From Hetaerina americana (lineage: Eukaryota > Arthropoda > Insecta > Odonata > Calopterygidae), in assembly GCA_022747635.1 (NCBI GenBank), contig JAKTNV010000193.1, forward strand, positions 62,001-126,000: a stretch of 64,000 nucleotides of DNA. Direction: 5' to 3'. The notes beneath the pieces are model-generated. The model searched no databases and had not been told where the DNA came from. It was given only the letters and a program-made list of their open reading frames with translations. The position numbers were made by a program, and so were the translations under genes. This document shows, one piece after another, positions 37,681 to 50,480 of the stretch. Numbering within the stretch: position 1 is the first letter of the stretch; each line of letters starts with the position of its first letter.

Positions 37681-38820
37681 TTTAAACATCATTTTGCACC
37701 GCCCCCCCCCCCCACACTACCTCACTTCCCATTTTCTGCCTCCTCCACATTTTTTCTCTTTCTCTCCTCCCCCCCCCCCCCCGCCCTTCTCTTCCTCTGC
37801 CCACGCCAGTCTCTCTTACCCGTCTAGCCCTCAAACACTCATCCCTTCAATCACCCTCATCCATTTAATCCACGAGCTCTTCCCACTCATCCACCCTCCT
37901 CTATCCTTCCCTCTTCATATGATTCCGCCTCCTCCTATCACTACTCCTCCGCCGCGTCCCTCCCACCCTATCCTTGAGCAGTTTCCAATAAGTTCGCCCG
38001 TAATTGACTTCCTTGCCGCTTCTCTTAACTTAAGGACGCACCCCTTCGCGTCCCACACTTCCCCCTCCTGCCCCTCTCACCCTCCCGGGAACAGATCCCG
38101 CCGAAAAAAAGTGTGTGCGTATACCATGGTCCTCCCTCGCCCTTACGTCCCGCCACCCTATTTCGCCTCACCCTCACCCTACGTCGCGTCGTTTCCGCTA
38201 GGGTGGCAATGCTGCTGGGATTGTGAAGGGGTTCTCTTCTTCCTCGGGAGAGTGAGGGGGCGGGGGATGCGAGCGTGTTCGGAGAGAGGCCGGAGGTTTG
38301 CGGTGCCGTGCCGAGTGGAACAGCTTTGGCCAATAGTAATTGTGCTTTGGTTTCCTCTTCCTTCAGGTCCCCCTCTACCGGGCTTTCCTTCTTTCCCAGC
38401 ACCCCTTCTCTCTCTCTCTCAGCGAGCCTCTCAGCCTTCCCTTCCGCACGCCCCCACCCAGGGGCGATCCTCACCCCATTCCGAATCTCGTACCCACCAC
38501 TCACTTCCCCCGTCGTCTTCCTTCTCTTTCCCTGAACCCTTGCCTTCCCTCCCCTTGCAGTTGACAACGCTGGGAGTGAGAGACAGAGAGAGATAGAGAG
38601 AGAGGTCTTCTTTATTTCCTCCGGTGTTTGTTTGCGCGCGCGTGTGTTTTCGGGGTATGACAAAGAGGACGAAGGAGATGATCCGAAGGAGTCTTGGGAT
38701 AAGAAAATTTTTCATTAAAATCTGGGAAGCGCCGGTGGTGGGACCCTCTTCTCCGTGGCGAGAGGTGAATGGTGGAGGCGAGAAGATTTTAGTTTCCGCG
38801 TGCGGTGGGGTGTAAAAATT
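37681..38820. repeat. Long polypyrimidine island with C12 and C14 runs
   Basis: Top strand is C/T-rich at 37690-38200 with C12 at 37702-37713 and C14 at 37769-37782, G-rich at 38225-38300, C/T-rich again at 38345-38560, then (GA)n-like at 38570-38605 and (CG/TG)n at 38633-38646. The 300-codon plus frame (37694-38596) and 212-codon minus frame are the longest in the window, but both are low-complexity shadows of the skew. Confidence 0.75.
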
Positions 38821-40760
38821 ATTAATCCCGTCTCGTTCGGAAAGTGATTATTAAAGAGATCACATTTCAAAGTTTGAATTTCAAATTTGAATTTCTCAGC
38901 GTACAATCTAGGGGGAAACATTGCATCAATAAAATTCTCTCAACACCTCAATTAAGTGTTTTAGTATAAGAGTGGCACGGTCTGCCTGGCTTCTTCCCTC
39001 TCCTAATGACCTTTAATTCCCGTCAGATTCTTTCCCACGTCGGAGGCCTATTGTTCCTATTCGAAAATGATGTATAACGAATAAACTTTGACTCATTTAT
39101 TATAATGCAAGGGATCAAATGTCCCTCCGACAAATTCCTTTTGGGATAATCAATTCCGTTGATTAACTGTTCCTGATTCCCATCACCTTAGAAACAACTT
39201 CAGTAGAGTAAACAACTCCCGAGTAGCCTTGGAGTCGGAGCTGGCCTCTCCAAGTCCTTCTCGTGCAATTAAATAGCTGGGCAATTAATGGTTTAAATTG
39301 GTCTAATCTAATTATGAAGCATACAATGAATCCAGAAAATATATTGGGAACATTAAAAGCTTTTTTCAGAATGGAAACCGTCTATCAAGTACAAAATAAT
39401 TTGATGACGTGTAAATGCACTCTTTAAGGTTTGCATTGAGGCTAATAAATCATTGCCAGTAATCCAATGAGAACAATTATTCCAAAATAGTCACAGACGT
39501 ACTCCTAAGAGTAAAAATTTAATTTCCTTTCAGAATGTAGTGGTTCACTAATTTTTATTGCCATTCATAATGGAGTTTAAAAAGACATAATGCCACACTA
39601 TTCTGTTCTTCAAATCATGGACTAATTTCCGAGTTATAGTCAGGCATTGAGACGCTCACCCCTTTTAAGGAAAGGAGCAAACGGATGCTTACTGCGTATT
39701 CGATTTCTTCCATTTCGCCACCACGGATATAAATCTATCATACCGTGTCATATGAAGTCTCGCCTATAACAGAGGCGTCACGACACAAAATTACGAAGTA
39801 AATAGTCCTTTCACGTTATGCCTGTGAAGTGCTAATCAAGTATGTGAAAATAAATGAAAAATAATTAAATAAAGGTGTCTTTGTTAATCTGCTATAGTTG
39901 TAGTTTATTTATTGCATATTCCTCCATTAAAAATTTTTAGGCAATCCATTGAAATAAACTTATCTAATTTGATGATTTTAAGATTAAGAGAGCATTATTT
40001 TCCTCACCAATTTTCTAAACAGATTAATATTCCATAATCATTTACTTAACTTTTCAAAGAGTTCTGCCAAGTATATGCAAAACGTTGAATTTTATATTCT
40101 TCATCTCTCCTCAGATATATTGTCTCCAATAATGATATGATATGTCGTAATAGGAAAACTTTTTCTACGTAGTTTCCAGCAATGTTTGTAAATTTGACTG
40201 TGGTCAAATAGACTAAATTTTACCTTTATTTGCGAGAAAAAACAAACAGACGATCGAATGGTATGGAATATGAATTTTTACGTGAACACCCTGTCATTCA
40301 GCATTATAAACCAAGCTGTTTCTCGCTAAATTTCGAAGGTCATGAGCAATAAAACTGAAATATCTCTTCGACTAGAATGAACTCATCATTTCACGATGAA
40401 GTTTTCTTTTAATATAGAAATATTTTGAGACATAAATTGCTCATTTTATATGTAATTAATACTGTCCTAATAGAAATGAAGAATTCAATAGAATAAATGT
40501 TTATTCACTTAGCTGAGGAATGGGAACAATCGAAATACGTTTATTGTCTTCTATTTGATTTATACAACATGACTTAGTGGGAGTGTCATCCTACAACCAA
40601 ACAGAGTGCTTCATAGGTAAGTTGACTGAGGGCGAAGCCAATAGGAATAGGGATAAGGAGGAGTTTTGGAACTGGAGAGTACGAGTGTAGTCAATAAGAA
40701 TTCCAGCATGAATTCTGTTAAATCGAGAGATCAACAATTTCATCTCCCATCCAATGGACA
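38821..40760. other. AT-rich noncoding stretch
   Basis: Bases 39160-39310 contain several TAAT-core words (GCAATTAAATAGC, GCAATTAATGG, CTAATTATG), reminiscent of homeodomain binding clusters in insect enhancers. Otherwise featureless. Confidence 0.45.
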
Positions 40761-41220
40761 GTGAGTCTAACTTTTCATGTCTTTCATGTAACAACCAAAA
40801 ACGGGGATGAGATTTGCACTAAACATTCGATTAACATAGAATCCTTAAACCAAGTTCAATGTTCCGCTGCCACTATATCATTAATCGAAAGGACAAAATC
40901 TCCGAAGTGTGTCCTCACCATAAACCACGCCACGTTTACCACAATTCCTAGCGTCGTAGTAGATGCGTTCCGACTTGAGGGGATATGCGAACACGCTGTG
41001 ATCGCCTTTCGTAGGCGGAGGGTTTCATTTCTTTCCCCTCCCCGACTTCTTCTTACTACTGCCCACCAGCGTCTAATTACGCGAATGACGCGCAATATGG
41101 CGCACCGTCGTAGGTTTTGGACGCTGTGGGAGACCCAAGGCGGGCGATGAAATTGCGACCCCCGAATGTCAGAAGACGGTTCCGTCCCCAATGAGAGTGC
41201 ACGCCACAGATGCACTTACC
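40761..41220. other. Mixed-composition block open on both strands
   Basis: A 129-codon plus frame (40761-41150) and a 119-codon minus frame (40856-41215) overlap. GC content is higher than in the flanks without low-complexity sequence. No motif is recognised on either strand, and at most one of these could be real. Confidence 0.35.
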
Positions 41221-43740
41221 TCGGAGTCGAAATTAATCTGCAAAACGTCCATGAATATGCATCGTTGACGATTCAGTCATATTTCTTTGTCTTACTTGAG
41301 ACAAAGTGGATGCTTCCCAGATGACGGGGAGGTCCTCGGGGAGATCAAGATGACATGCAAGATCTTGTGAAACTGTATGCTGCTCGTTGGGGAAATGATG
41401 GATCAAAAAGATTTGATGTTTAGTACACTCTGTTCGGGACAATGTGTCCATTATTCGCTTGAGATGAGCATGGGATCCAAGTTTAAATATTTATCATTAA
41501 GATTGGACAACTGACGAATTGGTTGATCACTATCTCGTTGTCACTATCTCTCAACATCCTTTAAGCGAGAATATATTCGAAACCAAATGGAGAGAGTGAC
41601 TTGGTGAGAAAATTAGTATGTTGCTTTCATTCTAAAAAAATAATTAAGGAACTCTAAAGGGCTAGAATATCTAGCCAAAATTTACTTTAGAAGACGGTTT
41701 TGGGAAAGACTGCAAATATACCAACACCACGTTGAGGTTATTTTACGTACACGAGAGAGCGGTACGATTAGTCAGTTTTCCACTTTCCAATGAATATTCC
41801 TCCAGTGTGAGGAATGGAAATGCGAGAAATTTTTTCGCGAAGTCATCGCATGAAAAAAATATGTTTCCAACATATCAAAATGATTTATTAACGGTAGCGA
41901 AAAACCTATCTCTTCATTATTTTGCTGGATGCTGTTAAATGAACGAGAAATAATCCCACACAGAGCATTTAAAGTGGACGCGTGTGTGATAAAAACAAAA
42001 AAGATAATCCGAATTTCATTGAATTAGGTACAAAAAACATTCACGCATAACATGCATAGGCGGAATGTTTCGTTTTTATTCATATTTTCATTGAAAACAA
42101 CACGTTGAACATTATATGAAATGTTTCCGATTAAGGATTTATATAATACTAGATATTTGGATAGATAAACCATATAAAGGTAGCTGTTATACTGATGGAA
42201 TAATTTGTGATTTTATATTAAATTGCCATTTTATTTAATATTTTGATTCCTAGAACCAAACTTCAATATTTTTGCAACTACGTCGTCACTCTCAATGTTA
42301 GTAGTTGATTGGGGAAATTCAAGAACAAAAAATTTTTACAGTGACAGATGAAATGAAACCTATTGCAAAAAAGGAGGAGAAGAGGCAATAGAATCTCGCA
42401 CAGCAAATGATTTTGAGATATGTATCTTCTAAGGAAAACATGAAATGGGTTTTTAATCACCCCCTTTAAAACTACAGTCTCGATGAAATATTACTTCACT
42501 CGGAACATTCGAAGGAGAGAGCTCAAATGGGAATTCTTTAGACAATACTACCGTGACCAGGAATAAACCTTGACCACAGGCGTCGGAAGACTATATGTAC
42601 CTTCGTGAGGCCCCATGTATGTCTGTTACTCAATCCGTCGTTTCGTTCCGGGATATACTGTTCATTACTGAAAACTTTGAAGTGCTTAACTCTTTTACTG
42701 AATGGGAAGGACTGATGTTTATTACGTCATGAGTATATTTCATCGTATCGCCACGATGAAACGTCCGCGTCAACGCGCCGAGCCCAGACACGAACCGTCT
42801 CGCCTCGCTTTCCTACGCTGGAGATGTATCTCCGATGGCGTACCTGCCTTGTAGTCATCCCACCATGAGTGGTTTGTTTTCGATGTCTATATTTCCGCTC
42901 AATGAAAAACAGCAGATTTTCAGGAATAAACCTGTTTCACCGAGAATATTTCTAACGTCCATCTGCCGCTCTATTAGAATTCAAAATTCATGTTTGGCGT
43001 TCATTTAGAATAACCAATGATATTGTTCTACTCGTAAATAATGTCACAAAATGCAGATGCCAACAGAGTAAAATCTGATTAAAGTAAAACAGTAATAATA
43101 GAATTCCGGATGGATAAATTAATGGTAGGACAAAGACTTCATACTTCCCGACAAAATTGGTCCATCCCGCACATTCGTCTGAGTAGCCACTCTACTTACT
43201 CATTCCTCGACTCTTCCTCGATTTTCCAGACATGTCGCTCACTTCGTCCCGGTTTGTTTCCAGAGTATTTGGAATGCAATTGAGTATTTTTTTCATCATC
43301 CCCCGTCGCATCGCGAACTACTGTCGTCGTGAAGTCAGACGAGGTGTAGTTTCGGTCTTGAAAGTTCCTACACGTGTAATTGCCAAAGAAAAATAATTTA
43401 CCACTAAGATGAACGTTGTTATCACCGAGATAGCTCGATTCCCGGAAATATCTTCCCCAATTTCATATCGACTCCCCGAATTTTTCCAAAACATAGATCG
43501 TTTTCCCCGTGCTTTTGGAGAAATTTGAGTAACTCACTATCACCTGTTTCGAGTTTTCCCGATCTATTACCACCACTCTGCAGTCTGCCCGTCTCTTCTG
43601 GTCCATGGGTATTTGTTGCTTGGGTACAGAAAGACTGACATCAGACCGAGAGTAGCGAGAATAATGTGCGAATGACAAAAATTCCTATATGGGGCTATGA
43701 ATGGATAAGTATGACATGTAGGTGGGAGAGCAACATTTAC
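41221..43740. other. AT-rich noncoding stretch
   Basis: A 72-codon minus frame (41233-41451) contains an internal CAAGTAAG that could be a splice donor, but no family is recognised. Bases 42750-42860 are CpG-bearing. Nothing else is seen. Confidence 0.45.
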
Positions 43741-44210
43741 ATGATTCAAGAGGAGGAAACCGCCCTCCTCCTACCCTCTGGACTCCGCCCTCTCCATATT
43801 CCCTACACGGCAGTGCTGCGCTCGCCGGAGATCCCACGCCCAACGCGGATGGGGGAGAGGAGTGGGGGCGAGGCGCAGGGAGCACACGGCGACCGCGAAG
43901 GCCATTCTCGGTGGTCCTAGAACCTTGTCGCGCGTAACCTTTTGCCCTCCCGACCGACCATTGTTTTTACACCTGCTCCACGCGCATTAATTAAGACTTT
44001 AAAAGCACTTGATTCAGTGGCATTTTTATAGTCGCAGCGATACGCGTAAATCGTACGCCGCCATCGCGATTGCAACCCTCTCACTCCATCTCTTCTCTCC
44101 CTTTCCCCAGTTTCTAGATAGCATCGAGTGCTCTCCGAAAGAACAAAGAGGGGAGTTTGCACGCGTTTTGGAGTCACTGGAAGGCTTTCCGGGGACGCCT
44201 TAGCTTAATT
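43741..44210. other. Small GC-rich island
   Basis: C/T-rich at 43765-43815, G-rich at 43840-43910 (GGGGGAGAGGAGTGGGGGCG), C/T-rich at 44075-44110. Frames of 60-86 codons on both strands are not recognisable. Confidence 0.5.
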
Positions 44211-45950
44211 ATCCATCACTGGCCCTCCGGTGATTCACGAGGTTGATAAAATCATTGCAAGTATCGTTAAAAACATCATGTGTGGTGTAAAGCGCTTGCA
44301 AAAATACGATAATGGGGATACATGGCGTCTTTTTTTAATATCATGGGGATATTTATTCGCAAATCCATGCCAATTTCATAGCGTTGCTAAACCAAATTCA
44401 CCGATTCGTTAAATATGATGTGAATCAAAGTAATGACTCTCATAACTTTAGGAAAACATGCAGTGAAGAACTCTTCATCTAAGAAGGTTGATCTAGGACT
44501 TAACTTTAAAACAACGAGTATGTATAACTGTCGCACGTAGAGACTGCGAAAGACGTTCCGTACCCCTTCGCGCTTAATCACGAATAAAATGATGGAATGT
44601 ATTCCGGACATAAAGGTACCATAATTGAAGCTGTAAGTCTTAATTAAAATAATATAGAACTGATTTACTTTCTATAAAATTTCATTTCCTGTCGTTTACA
44701 AAATTAAAAATCACAACTTTTTTGTGACCATTTAATTTTGCCTTCTAATTTGAATCGAGTTTAATAAAATTGTTTTACTAAACTAATTGCTTCACAACGA
44801 TGCTTGGACGAAATCCATTTCTTGGGTGTAAATCGTTCGAGACAGGATTGCTTGCTAAATTTAATTAAATGCGAGTGCTATTAAAAAGAGTGGGGCATGA
44901 TTCCTGAATATAATTTATTTGTTCCTGAACTTAACTATGCCCAGTTAAACCACAAATTATTGAATTAGAGCAGTAAGATGTGGAACTTCCTTGCGGTTCT
45001 AGTGCAGATGTAGATTTGAGTGGAAATCCAATGGTACCTAGCTATAATAAATATTATTGTAAAGCCAGTGCAACGAGAAATTACAGGGTTTTCTTGACTT
45101 TTAAGTCTGCTGGGATAAGGAAGAATTATAGAAGTAAGTTGCACACATTCCAATGCTCATAATGTCTCCTGAGAGACGTATCAAAGTAAGTTTCATGGTT
45201 CGAATCATTGAAGTTATCTTGATTTTTTGTCGTTCTTTAATCCTCACCGATTCCCGTGGCATTGGGCCTGTCACCTCCTCTGGGTATTGCACCAAAATTC
45301 ACACTTGTATGCACGGAGCTTTCAATTGCTATTCAATGTTCCAACCCATCAAATGTGTCACATCCAAAAAGCATAATAAGAGTCCGTGTAAGATATAGGT
45401 ACGTGAGAAAGCTATTCTCTCTGTTTTGAGGCATTCCATAGTAAAAGTGCCGTTTGAAAATATATCTGTTCCAGTCATTTCAACTGTAAATAAATATCAC
45501 ACTAAATCCCGACTGAAAACCGAATGTTAGAAATTCGAGCAAGCAATGCACCTAGGACGCAGTCTTTGGTCGGACTGGTGACGTCCCTACAAAGTCCTCA
45601 TATTTATTCTAATAGCTGGCGAAAAATAAGTCTCGAGAAACTGTTGGCTTGATAGGACATAAGTTTTATGGTCAAATGGGGAATAATGTTGAAGTTATTA
45701 GTGGCCTGTGGGCTTACCATCGAAGGTAAATTAAAACACCCGTAATTGATATTAGAAAGTTTTTAAGTATTACGTTACGTATGTTACGATTCAAACGGGT
45801 AAAATTATCAAGTCATGTAGTCGCCAGCGTGTGAAAACACAAAACCGAAGTTCCTCCGTAAAAATTATCCATTCAGGGGAGTATTTCAAAATACATTTAC
45901 CGAATACAAAACGGTGTAACCTATTGGAAATGATCACTCATCTCATTTGT
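44211..45950. other. AT-rich noncoding stretch
   Basis: A near-perfect B-box word GGTTCGAATC at 45198-45207 stands alone, without an A box upstream. Short frames (60-81 codons) are unrecognised. Confidence 0.5.
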
Positions 45951-46610
45951 CACCAGATGTCGTCGTATCCTCCGCTCGAATCCCCACCGGGACGGTTCCG
46001 AACTAATGAAGCGAACGGCCGCGGCGGCAACGCCGGCGCAAGAGAACCCGCCCGCGGCGGCGACCCCTCCCCCTACCATGTCCCGCGCCGTCCGGGCGAG
46101 CTATGGTGCGCCCCGTGGTCCCACACACGCACACACGCATGGGCACACACACATCCGCACCGCGGGGACGGAACTCTCATACACGTGTGTGCATCGGAGC
46201 ACAGGTAAACGCATGTAAATGAAGGGGGCGGGGAGAGGGAGGGATGTGGGAGTGGGGTGGGGAGGTAGGGGCGGGGGACTCTGATTAAGACTTGACCGGC
46301 TTCCCTCCTCGAACCCGAGATCGGGGAATTTATTTATTTCCCCCCCCCCTCCTCCCCGTGTTCCTTTTAACCGTCGCCCCGTCTCCATCCCACCCCCCGC
46401 CACATTTATCCCACAGGAAACGGTGCCGACGAGAGTGAATATTTTCCACGGGGAAGAGAGGGTGGGGGGAGGGCGGCGTTATTTGGAAGGGATCAGAGGG
46501 AAGGAGGGAAGTGAGGGGAGGGTGGGAGAACCGGGGGCTAGGAAGGAAAGAATGCAGGGTAGAATCTTCATCAGAGAGCAAGGTTCGCCTTTTTTGTACA
46601 ATAAGTAATA
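45951..46610. repeat. GC-rich island with GCG, CA and purine/pyrimidine tracts
   Basis: GCG-type triplets at 46018-46065 (GCCGCGGCGGCAACGCCGGC), a degenerate (CA)n at 46120-46160, G/A-rich at 46215-46280, C10 at 46340-46349 with a C/T tract to 46420, and G/A-rich at 46440-46560. Frames of 60-125 codons follow the repeats. Confidence 0.65.
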
Positions 46611-47333
46611 TGAAATTCCACCGAAATACTTTCGGGGCGTGACACAAATTATTATTTACATGCAGATTACGCCGAATTATTTTTAGAAGGACGTCCTTGG
46701 CGAGTGAAAGCAGACCGAAAAGCGGGGACGAATATTTATTAGAAAAAAGTAATGGTTGTATAAGACGCTATTAAGTTACCGTTTCCAGTTGATTCTCCGT
46801 TTTTCAGTTACTCGTAGTACAAAAGTTTGTATAAGCTTAGCTTTAAGTTATAAAGGGAAACATGTAAGGAAGAATACCTAATTACCCAGGAAGAATCAGA
46901 ACCTAATAATAGAGATAGAGCGGTTTAGGGCGTTAAGAAAACCCTTACATTTTACGAGAATAATAGAGAAAATTCAGTGTTAATGACTACGCCAAATGCT
47001 TGAGGAAAATGAGCATTCATTCAATCAACATTTTCAGTCACACAAATCTCAACTCCCCGACTCATAATGGAATTAAATGGAATAAAAATTTGCCTTTCTG
47101 ACGTGATCTCATTGGAAGGACCAATGGTAATTTTCCCTCTGACCTCCCCCTAAGGTACGTTGGTAACCATAATACCCTAGGATTTGCGTATTAAGCAATT
47201 GTGAAGACAGAGAGGAGTATGAGAAAGGTGGTTCTAACTTTCAATGATGATTGAGCAAAGGGTGAAAATGAATCGTCTTCGAGACAGCGTTTCGTAGCTA
47301 TGATGGTCAATTTTGTAATCTGTATATTTATGT
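46611..47333. other. AT-rich noncoding stretch
   Basis: No open frame of note and no repeat before the microsatellite that follows. Confidence 0.5.
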
Positions 47334-47351
47334 TTGTTTGTGTGTGTGTAT

Positions 47352-47409
<58 letters not shown>
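47334..47409. repeat. (GT)n followed by (AT)n microsatellite
   Basis: About seven GT units (47336-47349) precede 55 bases of pure AT repeat (47354-47408). The 85-codon Tyr/Ile minus frame is an artefact of it. Confidence 0.95.
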
Positions 47410-47417
<8 letters not shown>

Positions 47418-47444
47418 GTATATATGTACTATATACGTATGTGT
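47410..47444. repeat. Perfect 15-base inverted repeat
   Basis: ACACATACGTATATA (47410-47424) and its exact reverse complement TATATACGTATGTGT (47430-47444) flank TGTAC. Each arm holds TACGTA, itself a palindrome. The element abuts the (AT)n tract, so together they can fold into a cruciform or hairpin. Confidence 0.93.
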
Positions 47445-49560
47445 ACATATATACGCGTGTAATTGATATTTATCAATTTTATTTGCAGAAGAACCATAGG
47501 CGTCAATGTGTAATATGAAACTAACACAATAATAAAATTTTTTGCCTAAGAAAATTTTCGTGTTTAGTCATTATCTAAATATAATCCCTATTTATACATT
47601 CCTCGCTCTTCTTTCTCAATTAAAGTTAAACCTCTCATAGTACCACAACCAACCGTCTGACTGAATTGAGCAATTGCCGGTATAAGAAGTCTCCTGATCA
47701 TAGAAAGAGAATAATTGCTTGGTTATTGCTCTTCCTTGATTAAGTGTAGTGGTTTATTCATTGTCATTAAAGAAACATTTGAGACACTGAAAAGCCCATC
47801 AAAATTCATTTTAAAGTTTACAGAAAATACAACTATAAGAGACTTGGAATTTTTTCCGGAAAACGCTCAACTACTCAATGCATGTAACGAATCAATTATC
47901 TTTGCAGAAACGTTCCTTATTCTCAAAATTAACAAACATTGTTCAGGAGTTTTGTACTGCAACCTGATCCGGTGGGAAACCCGAGAGAATTTCTTGAATC
48001 GCACACTATATTAGATATTTTTGAAATTTTGGGAACTTTGAATGGTAAAATATTAGAATGCTCAATGATCATATTCTTGCGTTTAATTCTCTATTATTAT
48101 CCATTTTTCCTTCTACCATTAGCGAAAGTTAAGTCACGAATCTGCAGAAAGGAAACCCCCCTCCTAACTTTCAAATTCTATTCCTTCAATCTCACTCTGT
48201 CATCCCCCTCTCTGCCTCTACCATGTAATTGTACTGTAAAAGTAAACAATGTAGATCTATGTTACCTTGAAAATAATGGTGATTATTATAAGCTTGATCG
48301 GCAGCATACATTAATTTTAATGATATCAATATTTATGCACCGCATATAATGCATGTTTACAGTATTTTTCATGTTAAGGAGGGCTTTTTATATTTTTTAT
48401 AAAAATGGGAGCAACGGATATACTAATTTTTTTAAGCTTCATTTGCTTTCCATAAAATTCAGTTCATTATTATCCCACTAATAGTTTTATTCAATCGTTT
48501 TGTGTACCATGATAGATAACGGAAATGGATAGGAATATGCTTAGCTATAAAAAAACTTATAATTCTCAGATCTATGAAATATGAAATCTCTTAAATGTTT
48601 GAATTACAAATAGAAATCTTTAAAATACAAACGTAGCTGAATGTAAAGAATATTTTGATGCAGCCTTGTTAATTTGTTCTTTTGCTTCAATGCTAACTCA
48701 AGTCAACATGTTTCAACTAATATATAACCTCATATATTACAATATATGGTGTGGGTTGTGGTCCATATACTAATAGAAGCCTATGATTTTTGGTCAAGTT
48801 TTCGTACACTATTTATACAATATCACATCAGCATTTACAACCGTCAAATTCAGAGAATATGCATGCCAAAATTTTTATTTGATGACCCTACAGGTTCAAG
48901 GTACATTGAGTGCACTATTGTCCCTCGTAGATTGCAGAGAGGAGTAGGCCCAAAATTTACAGGAAAGTCGTGAAGCAATAGTATTTTATCCTATCTTCAT
49001 AAGGTTTTCTTAATATTTATATTTAGATTTTATTTATGAGAAGGCTAATATTTGATCCTTATAATACGCTGAAATATTTACTTAATGAACTGATATTAGA
49101 ATCCCAAGGAAATAAAATATTACAAATTTGTAAATTTCAATCTAAGAGTATGCAGGACTTTCTACTGAATACTTTGATTATATATTCATTGCATAAATGT
49201 CAAAATGTTTAAATAATACATTTGAAAATGAGAAACAAATATATTCATTATTCACGTACAAAATATGATATTTTTTTTATGCTGACAGACATAAAAATAT
49301 CTCGGCAATGGTGCCCGAATATTGACCTTTAAAAGCGGGTCGTGTCGTCTCCTCTCTCTCTCACACAATTCAGCGAAGCAAGTGGAGGGTTATCCCTTTC
49401 ATTGCAAGGAGCAATCAGGACAATTTACTCGTTTCATCATCGGATGGGAAAAAAATTATAAATTCCTTCGACGCATCACGTTAGGATCTGCTGGAGGGCA
49501 CGACTATTCCCGAATACAAAGGCAACCCGAAGACGGAATAATTCCAACTCCCCCTTCACC
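47445..49560. other. AT-rich noncoding stretch
   Basis: Frames of 99 and 136 codons (47715-48014, 47939-48349) have AT-driven composition and no domain. Bases 49320-49560 rise in GC toward the next island; a 94-codon frame (49322-49606) is unrecognised. Confidence 0.45.
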
Positions 49561-49569
49561 CCCAAAAAT

Positions 49570-49640
49570 CGAGGGGCGCGAGGATTTTTTCGTCCACCCG
49601 GTTTGATGAGCCGAGCGCTCGCCCAATGGACCGAATGGCA
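49570..49640 (-). mobile_element. tRNA-like SINE head, weak
   Basis: On the minus strand GGTCCATTGGGCGAGCGCTC is followed by CTCGG, CTCATCAAA and CCGGG, a possible anticodon arm, and then GGACGAAAAAATCC where a B box (GGTTCRANYCC) would sit. GGGCGAGCGCTCGGCTCAT is typical of the D and anticodon arms of tRNA-derived SINEs. The B box is badly decayed and the loop is nine bases rather than seven. Confidence 0.4.
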
Positions 49641-50480
49641 TTCCCGACTGTGGGACACCCTCCGAAGCATTCGTGGACCACTCCCTCCGAATTCTTTTGG
49701 ATCCTGGGGACGGATTCGGTCGACGTGAGAGGAGAATTGGGAGTGGAGGGGGGGTAGTTAGAGAGATGGAGGGTACAGGAGAGAGGGAGAGAGAGAAAGA
49801 GGAGCTGGAGGGAAAAAAATCATGCCATCGGCGGGGAAATTATGAAGGGTGAAAATGAAAATCTGGTTCACTAGGATACTACCGGAAAACATTTGCATTT
49901 TATTAGTCTTGGGGGCTCATTTCATTTCGAGCCATGAATTATTCATGGTCGATGTTTGAAGCGCTTAATTGAATTAATGAACGTGCCCGTTGGTAAATCT
50001 TCCTTTCCGCAGCATAACGGCCTCCGTAATGCATATGCATAGGCGAGCGGGATGGGGCGCGCGAGGGTGAGACGGGCGCGCGGGTCAGGTGTGGGAGGGC
50101 GTGCGGCGGGGCGGGGTGACGCGGGGCACCGGGAGGATAGGGAGGGCACAGTCGACGGTCGCGGCGGCGACGGCGGCCCGGGAGTGAGAGAGAGAGAGGC
50201 TGGGGGCATCATATCCAGCAATCCGTAAAATTAATTTACTCTCGAACCGGTTTTGCGTCTTCGCTGATTAAGTTGTTCCTTTCGATTAATTAATATTCAA
50301 ATTGCTTCATCTGTGTAGCTTTTAAGGATCCTCCTTACCGATCCCATCACCAAAACAAACACATTCCGACGGCCTGCCATCGCACCCCGATGCAGGGGGG
50401 CTTGCCCATTGCTTGTGCTCTGACGGCGGCGCCTTCTGCCCTTGCATTCGTCTGGCGCTCCCTCGGAACTGTTGCCAAAC
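49641..50480. other. CpG-rich, purine-rich island flanked by TAAT palindromes
   Basis: G/A-rich at 49740-49825 and very CpG-rich at 50040-50190 (GGGGCGCGCGAGGGTGAGAC; GTCGCGGCGGCGACGGCGGC). A dyad TTAATTGAATTAA lies at about 49967-49979, and GATTAATTAATATTC at 50284-50298. The 92-codon minus frame over the CpG core is a composition artefact. The layout suggests a regulatory element, but no specific function can be given. Confidence 0.5.

Noticed and set aside
37694..38596. Plus-strand frame of 300 codons, the longest in the window
   Set aside because: It follows a C/T-rich tract, encodes mainly Pro, Ser, Leu and His, and overlaps a 212-codon minus frame. No domain, start context or splice signals.
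45198..45207. Near-perfect polymerase III B box GGTTCGAATC
   Set aside because: No A box within 30-70 bases upstream and no tRNA-like folding.
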